Of a DNA stretch of 64,000 nt, positions 20,997-31,200 are shown piece by piece. A model generated the notes under the pieces. That model did no database searches and was not told the origin of the DNA. It was given only the letters and a program-made list of their open reading frames with translations. A program made the translations under genes and the position numbers. This DNA comes from Cynocephalus volans (lineage: Eukaryota; Chordata; Mammalia; Dermoptera; Cynocephalidae), in assembly GCF_027409185.1 (NCBI RefSeq), contig NC_084463.1:159379869-159443868 (forward strand). Direction: 5' to 3'. The stretch's first letter is position 1; each line of letters starts with the position of its first letter.

Positions 20997-21734
20997 GGGG
21001 ATGCTGGTGGTGAGCCGCGTGTGTGCCTGTCCCTGCACTGCTGCCCGCCTGGCTGCTGTGTGTCTGGCTGTGACCCTCCCCCCAGGTGGGTTCCCCCAGC
21101 TTTCCATCTGTCTACCCCCAGGCTTCCCTACGAGGAACAGTTTTGAGGGGGCCAGTCCTCTTGGGGACCCCTCTTGGCTACTTGGAGTTCTGCTTCCTTA
21201 AGTCCTCACCCCTTTCCTCCTTAGCTGGCCCACTGGTTTCCATGGGAATCTAAATTCCTTGGGGACTTACCCAGGGTCCCAGGGCTACCAGCACTTGAAG
21301 CTGCTCCCTCACAGGCCCTGCGTTCATTCTACCATCCTGGCCAGGGTCCCAGACCCAGCTCCCTACCTTCCACCCGATCTGCACGGTCAGGGAGTCCTGG
21401 ATGGAGAGGGCTATGTGATGCTGGGGCCTGGCTCAGGGCAGGTGGAGGAGCAGGGGCACCCACAGTGTGCCCCCAGGTGGTGCCTACCTGGTGGGGGAGG
21501 GGTAACCTTCAAATCTGCACTTGGTCCTCAGTCCTCAGATCTAGGCAGGACTTGCCAGTCCCCCTCTTCCCCCCACCCTGCCCCTGGGCCCCTGCCTGTG
21601 CCTGCTTTGCCCCCCTTTGCTTGGGCCACGTGTGTCTGCCTTGCCTGCCTTCTTGCCTTCACCTCTTTTCTCCCCCACCCCAGCTCATGTGGGCCTTCAG
21701 CTCCCAGGCTGTGAGGTCTGCGGGGCAGGCCCTC

Positions 21735-21740
21735 AATAAA
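21735..21740 (+). terminator. OTUB1: OTUB1 distal polyadenylation signal
   Basis: AATAAA with a TGTGAAGTGCTGCTG flank. It would give a 3' UTR of about 0.9 kb ending near 21757. Confidence 0.7.
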
Positions 21741-21904
21741 TGTGAAGTGCTGCTGCTGCCTCCGCCGTCTGGCCTGCGCCTCCACCTGCCTGGCTCACCA
21801 AGAGCTCTTGCCAGCCCCTGAAAGCCAAAGCTCCTGTCCAAGGGCTCCACCAACACCCCTGGGCTGCTTCCCTCAACCCCAGCCCCATGCCATTCAGCTC
21901 AGAC

Positions 21905-22047
21905 AGGAGAAGTGGCAACAAGTGATCTTTATTAGGAGGCTCCTTAGGGGCAGGGCACCAACGGGAAGAGGGGTGGCTGGGCCCAGGCACAGCTGCAGGC
22001 TTGGTGACTTCAGAGCTGGGAGCGAGGTGGCGCAGGCAAAGGTAGGT
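21905..22047 (-). other. MACROD1: MACROD1 terminal 3' UTR exon (inferred)
   Basis: On the minus strand a good acceptor (CTGCCCTCAG, next to 22047) follows the donor at 22205. The exon runs to the poly(A) signal at 21928-21933. An alternative acceptor CATACCCAG lies near 22134. Confidence 0.5.
21928..21933 (-). terminator. MACROD1: MACROD1 polyadenylation signal
   Basis: TTTATT on the plus strand reads AATAAA on the minus strand. The transcript end is expected near 21905-21912, facing the OTUB1 distal end. Confidence 0.75.
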
Positions 22048-22205
22048 CTGAGGGCAGAGCAGAGAGGTCAGAGGGAGCTGTGGGCTCCCCTCGTCCTCCG
22101 AGGCGGCCTCCCTGGCTTCCCTCTCCTCCCTGCCTGGGTATGAGCAGGTGTGTTAGTGGGCAGGTTAGTCTAGGGCAGCCACACGGCGGGCATGGCCCTG
22201 CTTAC

Positions 22206-22241
22206 CAGTCCCGGGCAGGGTGGGCTGCAGGGAGCCTCAGG
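22206..22241 (-). CDS. MACROD1: MACROD1 exon carrying the stop codon
   Basis: The acceptor CTTCCAG is followed by CCTGA, completing Ala325 (G|CC) and TGA. Only 22241-22237 are coding. The exon ends at a GTAAGC donor, so the stop is followed by a 3' UTR intron about 158 bp long, starting 31 nt after the stop. Confidence 0.85.
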
Positions 22242-25200
22242 CTGGAAGGCAGAGGACAGTGAGAGCCTGCCCCAGGGTGGAGTGGGCGAGGGGCAGGGGC
22301 GGGCACCTTGGGGGGGAGAAGGGCGCAGGGCACGTACCCACGGGGAAGTAGTGGGGGAGCCGGTGCCGGTAGATGTTCTCGTCCTTCTCGAGGAACACGC
22401 AGATGATCAGCCGATCCACCTGCGCCAGGGGTTGCTGAGCCTGGGCAGGAGCCACTCACACCCTGCTCCTCGATCTTATCACCATCCTGCCCCTGCAGGT
22501 TTTCACCTGCCTTGCCCTGCCCCCGCCACAGGAGGGGTTCAGGGGTGTGCACCCCAGAGAGGGCTGGCACGGACCGGAGCCGGCCGGCCCCGCGCTCCAC
22601 CACCCCGCCCTCGACCGGGCCCAGGCCCACCTTGTCCTTGTGCTGCTCCAGCCACTCACGCAGTGTGGCCAGCACTACCTCGGCCGCCGCCTCATTGGGG
22701 TAGCCTGGGGGCGGGGCGGGGGTGAGTCCGGGGCCCTGGCCTCCCTTGCCCCCCTCCCCTCCCCGGGCCCGCCTCCTGCCTGCGCCAGGGCCCGCCCACC
22801 GCCCACTCATGGCCCTTGAGCTTCTCCCAGACCCCACTCACCAAATACGCCGGTGGAGATGCAAGGGAACGCCTGGGGGGGGGGGGGGTGAGACGGGATT
22901 GGGGACATCGTCACAGCGCTCCGCCCCCCGCCCCCTCCTCCCGCGGGCTGCCCCCGCCCCGCCGCCGGGCGCCCTCACCGCCGAGCGGAGCCGGTGCTCC
23001 AGCAGCAAGTCGAGGCTGCTCAGGTAGCAGCTGCGGAGCTCGGCAGCCTGGCTGGCGCTGGGCTCTCCGTGGGCGATGGGCCCCACCGTGTGGATGACGT
23101 CTGCGGGGGGCGACGGCGTCAGGCCGGCCGGGGTCCTCGGCTCGCGCTCTCTCCCCTGCCAGCCTGAGCTGGGGGCGCGGGGGAACCAGCCCTCTGTTCC
23201 CCTTGGGGTTCTGAGACTCCCCAGAAGAAGGACCACAACCGTGTGGGACCATGGGTGTGTCCTCGAGCCTGAAGCCCCACGTGCACAGGACCCACACGCC
23301 CACAGCTGGACAGACGCAAGCAGGCCCGCGCCGCGCCCCCTCCCTCACCTGCGTGGACCCGGCGGAGACCCGGGGCGCGAGTGGGTGCACGAAGGCTCCT
23401 CCCCTCCCTTCAGGTCCCTGCTCCCAACCCACGCGCCCCACCTGCTCCTGGGGCGTGCGAGGAGAGGCCAGGTCCGGCCCTTACGGTTAAGAAGCGCCCC
23501 CTGAGGAGGCCCCCGGCAATTCAGCAGGGACCGCATCCCTAAGGCCCCAGTTACCGGGGCCCTGTCTGCGCTCCACATCTGGGGGTTGTCCGGGACTCAC
23601 ACTTGGCCGGCAGCCGATAGCCGCAGGTGATCTTGGCCTTGCCGGTCTCGCAGCTCTGCAGGGTCCGGCACTCGTCGGTGAGCAGGGGTCCGGCGGCCCG
23701 GTGAATGCAGCCGTCCACTACGGGGGAGGGGGAGTCAGCCGAGGGGCCCCCCGCGTCCCTGAGGCAGTCAGGCGTGGCTGACCCCACGTTTTAAAGGGAA
23801 GGCTGAGGCCAATGGGCTGAATGTTCCCAATCCCAAAAAGCCTCTCGGCTGTGCTAGGACTCACCGTGTCCTGCCCCCGCGGCCTCCGGCCGCTTCTATT
23901 ACCCCAGCCCCCCCCCACCACCACACACACATGGGGAGACCAAGGCTCAGAGACGGGCCGCAGCCGGCCCTGGCGGAAGCTGGGCGGGGCGGCCGGCAGG
24001 GGGCGCGCTCGGCCTACCCTGCTCGTTCCCGGCCGCGCTGCAGGGGCCCGGGCGGGGCTGCGACCTCCCAGACTGGGGCGGGGTGCGCTGGGGCGGGGTC
24101 CGCTGCGGCAGGAACCGGAGCCAGAGCCGGAGCCGGCGCCGGGGCCAGGGGAAGCTCGCCATCCAGGCTCTGTCCCGGACGCGCCGCGGGGCCCGCGACA
24201 AGTTGCCGCCTCCGCCCGGGCCTCAGCGTCGGGTCCGATCCCAAGCCCACCTCCCAAGACAACGGCCCACGGGGCTGCGACAAACTCTAGGACTCATTTT
24301 ACAGAAGAAGCGGAGGCCAGGTAGCTACGGGTGGCAGGTTCGATCGGGGGCCTGGGTCTTTCAGCCTCTTCCCTGCGCCACGCACTAAGGTGGCCAGGGC
24401 CAGGGCGCCTGGGCCGCTCAGGTGTCTCCGGTGCGCAAACCCCTGCTGGTTAATGGGCGCCTCGTTAGCGCATCCAGCTTAATTGGGACCAGGCCTAGGC
24501 TTGTTTCTCCGAGGGCGGCCCCCGGTCCTCGCCAGCGACCCTGGGGACCTAGGCCCAGATAAACAACTTGCGCGAGGCAGGAGGCGCGCAGTACACACTC
24601 CTGCAGCCCGGCCTCCCCGGCGCGGCCTGAGCGGCCCAGGCAGGCCCTGGTCAAACCGGGGCTCACCTTTCCTGGGCTGGGAGACCTTGGCAAGGACTCT
24701 CCTCTTTCTGAGCGTCCACTGCCTCATCTGGAAAATGTGGGCGTGCAGGCCAGGGGAACATGGCCCAGCTTTGGCAGCTCTGATGGCACCTCAGGCCTGT
24801 GCCAGGAGCTCCCTGAGCGCCGGCTGGCTGGTGCTTGGGCGGCTTGGCCACAGGAAAGGACCACTGTTTCCCCATCTTACTGATGCACAAATCAAGGCCC
24901 TTTCTCCTTCATCACACCCCTCCAACGTCTTGGCACAGGTCCAGGGACACCAGCTGGACCACCCCCCTCTTTCTTCTGTTTTCTCTTGTGCCCTGTGGGG
25001 CCCAATTAAACCTAATTTTGCGACTTCACTTGGAGCTGGCACCAGGCGATTTCCCAGAGCATCTCAGGGATGGCTGGGGTGGGGGGGTAGAGGGGTTAGG
25101 AGAACCCTGGCAGTGGCCCCCTCCTTTCCTATGCAGGGATAAAGGCAGCTGCAGCCCATGGGGAGGATGCTGAGAACGAGACCTCAAGGCAAGGCTGGGC

Positions 25201-28200
25201 TGGAGCCGCGTCCAGGTGCTGCAGCGGGTGGGTGCACAGCCTGGGGCTCACCTGCTGGCATCTGTGCCAGGTGGAGGTGCCATGGGAGCACCCAAGACAG
25301 TGGGCAGCAGCAGAGGCTGTGGAGCTGGGCAGCCCGGGTTCAAATCCCAGCGCTGCCAGTCACAGATATGTGACCCAGGGCATGTCACTTAACCTCTCTG
25401 GGCCTCAGTTGTTCCGTCTGTAAAATGGGATAATAGTAGTACCCACCTCATAGGGCCTTTGGAAGGATTACACGAGTTAAGTCTTGTAACGTACTTAAGC
25501 CAGTGCTAGGCAAGAGTGGAGGCCATGTGAGTGTTGACTGATTATGACAATATGGGCATGTTCAGGCACTATGTGTACACTGGAGAGTGTGATGGGAGGT
25601 GGGTGGGCTCAGTGTTCATGGTGTATGGGGACGAGCATAGGGATGTGTCCGAGCCAGCTCTCCTGGAAGTCTCCCGGCTCTGCCCCAGTGGTCTCAGCCA
25701 CCTGGCACTGGGCTGCCTGCCATCTCCTGGTGCTAACACCCCATAGGTGACCTTGGCCGGCAGTGGGGGTTGTGCGGAAGTGGAGCTCAGTGAGATCCGT
25801 GTCCCAGGGACTTAATGTTTCCTGCAGAAGTGAACAGGCCTGGAGCCAGGCCTTTGGGGCTGACCTGGGGGCATGAGGGAGGTAGGATTGAAATCAGTGC
25901 TAGCAGAGGACTTGAGCTGGAGCCCCCCCACCAGCAGTTTCCAGAACCAGGCCAGGGCCAGGTGACTGCTCTGCAGGCACCCAGGAGAGGGGTTCCCCCA
26001 AAGCGGAGGTGAGGGACAGGCCCTGGGCACCACCCCAACCCTGCCATCCCCCCAATAAACCAAAGCGCAGAATGGTCCTGGCACTGGGGTCTCAGCACCT
26101 TGGCCCCTCCTGCCTGCCTCCTTCCCTGTCCATGCACCAGCCTTCTTTCTCTCTCCCACCCCTGAGTGCAGAAGGGAGCCCCCAGCCCTGCTGTCCTTAG
26201 TCATAGGCCCGAAGGGCCCCCTCCCACACACACTCCCATAGCAACTCCCTTGGCTCTGACCTTCAAGCCCTGTCCTGGCTCTTACCTTGGGCTAAACTGA
26301 GCCCTGGAGACTTGGAGGAGGAGGCTTCCTGGGGTCCCATCTAAGGGAGATGTCCCTCCTTCCCCCTTCCCACCTGACCCAAGAGCTAGAAAAAGCCCTG
26401 GCCCCTAGGGCTGCCTGGTGGGAGATCGGTTGTCCTCAGTTCATACCAGCTGACCAACAACTTGGTCACCTCTCCAGGTCCCTGAGCCACCAAAACAAGC
26501 CTCAAACCTTTAGCTCAAACCCCACCTGAGTCAGCAGAAAACCTGGAGAGACAGCACACCGGGGTGGCGGGGCCTTCCTCGGATGTCTCTCCACCAGGCC
26601 AAGGATGAACCCTTCCTCTGCCGTGGCCAGAAGACCCCTAAGGCCCCCGCTCCGCCCTCTCCCCTTAGCCCCCCCATCCGGCTCCCCGATGCCCTGGACA
26701 GCAGCCTCCTCTGCAGCCCCCGCCAGGCCAGGCGGGTGAGTCATGTTCATCTTATTTGATCCGCACAGCCACCTGAGGAGCACTATTCATTTCTCTGCTG
26801 TGCAGAAGAAGACACTGAGGCACAGAGAGGGAAGCTTGCCCAGTGTCACGCAGCTGGCAGGCTGGGTCCCCCAGCTCAGTGGCTCTACTTCTAGAACCAT
26901 AAAAGAAGAGCTTTGTCCCTCCCCTCCCACCCCGACCCCCCACCCGGGCCGCGTCCACACCCTCTGGGAAGGCCTCGTCTATACGCCCCGCATCTATACA
27001 CCCTGCCTCACTGCCAGCCCCTGCAGCCTGCTCCTGTCCCCTCCCCACATCGACACATCCCCATCCCAACAGAGGGAGTGCTTTGGGGACTTATCTTGCT
27101 GAGTGGCCCGAGGCCGCTTATCTTTTCTACTGTCCATCTGTCCCCACCTGGCTGATTGCCACCTCCATCCTGCAAGGCTCTCTGGGGACCCCACTCTCAC
27201 CTGTCCTCCCCTAACCCTCCCCTGAACTCTTCCATCTCCCTTGCCAGCTCTTCCCCAGGCCACTCCTCAGATGCTGCTGGGGACAATGTCTGCCTCGCCT
27301 GAAGCCCTTGGAGACCCCTCTCTGCCTCTCTCTGCATAGCCCCTGACCCTCTGCCCTGGCCTTGGACACCTTCCTGCTTGGACTGGCATGGCCTGGGACC
27401 CCCCTGCACTCAGCCCAGGGCTCTGGGCGCTCAGCTTGGGAGGCCTCCATCCATCGCCTCCCGGTGGAAGGGTGTTGAGGACGGGGACAGGGCGGGCTGC
27501 AGCGGGGCCCCCCTCAGAGCCAGCACGGGTGGGTGGGCGATGGCAGCGGGCTCCAGTGGGGCCATCCGCCAAGGCACTTAGGATATGTTGGCGGCTATTT
27601 AGGGTACTGTAATATTCATGAGGGGAAGATTAGATATTTAAATTTATTCAGCAATAAATGCATCTCAGTGGGGGAGCATTCCTCATGCTAAACAAACAAG
27701 CAAGCAGGAGCTAATTAATTATTTACAGGAACAGGGGGAGGCCTGTGACCTGGGGGGGTGGTAGTGGGGGGCAGCTTTGCCCCTGCCAGAGGGCAGGATA
27801 CCCTGACCAGCCCTGGGCCTGCTCCTCCATCTACGTCCACTCCCCCATCCCCCTCCACCATCCTGTGGATCTGGCCCCCTGCCCGCCCCCTACTGGGATT
27901 TCTCTTCACAGAAATCCTGGCCACAAGATTGCTGGTGGCTTTGGGCAAGTCACTTAATTGTGAGTCTCTGAACCCTGGCTTCAGAGAGTTGTGGGGAGCT
28001 CTGGGCTACCCCGGAAGGTGCCTAGGGGAACTAAGCAACTTGTCCAACCTCTCACGGTTAGAGGAGGGGCAGAAACGAAGGCCCATGTTACTAACCCCCA
28101 TTTTCTAGAAGTAGAGACCAAGGCTCAGAGAGGCAAAGCCACTTTCTCAGAGTCGCACAGCAAAGTGGGGTCTGTAAGGCTGTGTCTCTTGGTCCTCGCC

Positions 28201-31200
28201 TGTGACTGCCGCCTCTGAGCTGGCTGGGGGCGCGGCTTCCAGGGACAGAGCAGACGTAGGCCTCGGAGACACAGGCTGAGGAGCTTCCCAGACCCACATG
28301 CCACCTCCCCAGCTCTTCCACCCCCTTGCTGGGTCACTTTCACCTCTCTGTGCCTCTGTTTCCTCATCTGTACAACAAGGTCAGTGACAGCACCCCCTCC
28401 TCGCCCGCTGTGGGCGCTCAGCTGGAGACTGCACTTGTGCTTCATCACACCAGCGCCTGCCTCTCACAGATAGGGACCGAGGCTCAGCCATGGGCTTCAG
28501 AGGCAAGACTCCTCTGCCCCCTCACGCTCTCAGGGGCCTCTCTACTGGAGGGAGGGGACGCACTGCCAGGGTGGAGATGTCCCCGAGAAAGCCCAGGAGG
28601 GACCTCTCTCCACCAGACGTCTGGCCCCGCTGGCCTCAGGAGCTGGGCACCGGCCTGGGGAGGGCTCGCACCATCACACCTCAGTGCAGCCCACAGCTGT
28701 CACCTTGGCCCCAGGCACCTCTGCATCATCCTGGTTTCCATCTTGGAAGGAGGGCTATAGAAACACCAAATACCAGGCCCAAAAGAGGCCAGGTCTCACT
28801 GAGAAGATGGGGAAACTGAGTCCCTGAGAAGGTACCAGATGCTTCAGGGGCAGATGCCTAAGCTGCTGAATCCCCAAATTCCCAAGCCTGCAGAAGGCAG
28901 GCTTGGCCACAAAGCCTGCATAAATGACCCACCCAGGGGCCTTGGACCCTTCCCTCTCCCAGCCCACCTCCCACTCTGTCTCTGGCCTCCACTCACCTCC
29001 TAGGTTCTGCTTGGGCTTGGAAGCCAGGACCCTGAATGATGCCCCACTTTGCCTCTGCCCATGCCTTCCTGGTTGCTCATTCAATCAACAAACCCAAGCC
29101 AGGCCAGGCCCTGTGTTAGGCTTGGGCTTGGCCCAGGGGGATGCAGAGCCCACCCTTGCCAGGCCCCACCCTCTCGGCGCCAAGGCAGGTGGGTGGCCCA
29201 CGGAGAAGATGGATGGACAAAAGCTCCACGATGTGATCTGAAATTCATTATGGGGTGAGATCAGCTCCTTAAATGGGGATTTGAAAACATTAGGGCTTCA
29301 TTATGTACACAACGGCAGTGCCTCATTCATCATGCAAAAATCACTCCTGTTATTAAAAATCCCCGTGGCAGCTGCATGCAGGGGTTGGTGGCATCTTGCC
29401 TGCTGGGGGTGGGGCACGAGCCCCACAGGCCTGCCAGCCTATGCTGTGGCCGTGGGGCAGGGGCCCGAGTCCTCACTGCGCGACTGAGTCCTATCATCCC
29501 TCTCACCCAGGGAGGGCCTGCTGGGGTGGGGGTGGGGAGCAACATTCAGCTCCAGTGACTTGGTGCCTCAGTTTCCTCATCTGCAAAATGTAGATGTTAA
29601 TCGTCCATCCCATAGCGCTGAGGTGCGGGTATGTGAGATTCTATAGGGAGAGGCCAAACAGCGCCCTGGCACGACACACAGTGAGTGCTCAGAACACCTG
29701 GCTGCTGTTAGCACCATCACCGTCATCACCAGGGGTCAGGCCGGAGTGGCAGGAAAGCCGGGGTCTTTCCTGAAGGAAGGGCTTCTCACATCCCTGCTAT
29801 AAAACCTTCCACGGCTCTCATGAGTCCGTGGAGTAAAGTCCTCAGCTCCTGCAAAGCATTCAGCACTTTCCAGGGCTCTATCCAGCTGCCCCTTAGATTA
29901 ATACCCTCCCTCCTGCGCCCCTGCCTGGCTCCAAACCACATGCTGTTCAACAAACACGTACAGAGGCCCGCCACGTGGCAGCCCTTGCAAGGGACTCCTA
30001 TGGCCACAGGGAGTGTCCCCTGGGAGGGGACACATGGCTCTAACATCGCAGCCAGCGGTGAAATGGAAGAAGGAGAGGATGGAACTGGACAAAAGGGAAG
30101 GGGAGGAGAAGTGGGTGCCGGTTAAGGTTGGGAAGGCCCCTCTGAGAGGTGGCATTTTGCAGGGCCCTGAGAGATGAGAAAGAACTGGCTTTGGGAAGAT
30201 CAGGGAGGAGAGGTGCAGGCAGGGGCCCTGCAGCAGGAACTGAACAGCCGGACAGGCCGCCGGGGTGAGTCGGGGGAGCAGGAGGCAGGGGCTGCCCCAG
30301 GGGAGCTGGCGGGCAGCGGCAAGGGACGTGGAACTGACTAACGCAGTGGGAAGTTTTGCGCCGGGAAAGGACGAGGTCTGAGCCGGCCGCTGGGCCTCTG
30401 GGCCCCTTTGCTGTGCCCTCTTCCCGGTATGCCCTTCCGCTCTCTGCCCCGGCCCGGCCCCTACGCTTTGCTGGACAACTCCAGGTCGGCAGCCAGAGCG
30501 GGGCAGGCCGCACGCAGCCGGGCCTCGGGAGGGCCGGGGCGGCCACGGAGGCCACGTTATCTGCCCGCTGAGCTGGGCCCCGGCTCATCGGAGCAGCCCA
30601 GGCCGAGCCTCTGCCGGGCAGCCCCGGGAAGCGGTCGCGGATTAGCAGCGGCGGTGCGATGGGAGACAGCGCTGGAGCAGGGCCCGCACCCAGAAGTCGA
30701 GGTCGGAACACAGAGGCCGCGCTAAGCCTCGGCGGCCGCCTTCGAGGAGGGCGAGGGAGAGAGGGAGAGCCCGGGCCCCGACGGGGAAAGAATGACAGTG
30801 AGGGAGGAGAGAGCATGAGACGACACAGCACGAGACAAAGAAAGGAAGGGAAAGGGAGGGACAGAAGGAGGCAGCCACGGAGAGGAGCGACAAAGAGCAA
30901 GCGAGGGGGGAGGGGAGCAGGGGGGAGGAGGGAGGGGAGGACGGAGGGGAGGACGGGGGAGGAGGGAGGGGAGGACGGAGGAGGAGGGAGGGGAGGGGGG
31001 AGGGAGAGGGGAGGATGAGGGGGAGGAGGGAGGGGAGGACGAGGGAGGACGGAGGATGGGGAGGACGGAGGGGAGGACGGAGGAGGGACGGGGAGGTGAG
31101 GACGGATGGGAGGGAGGGGAGGAGGGAGGGGAGGACGGAGGATGGGGAGCAGGGAGGGGAGGACGAGGGAGGAGGGAGGGGAGGACGAGGGAGCAGGGAG

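Noticed and set aside
20398-21201. 267-codon frame over the OTUB1 3' exons
   Set aside because: Out-of-frame shadow of OTUB1 exons 6-7 and 3' UTR.
22202-23441. 211-, 176- and 132-codon minus frames over MACROD1
   Set aside because: They mix MACROD1 exons with intron read-through. The true product is the spliced chain listed under MACROD1.
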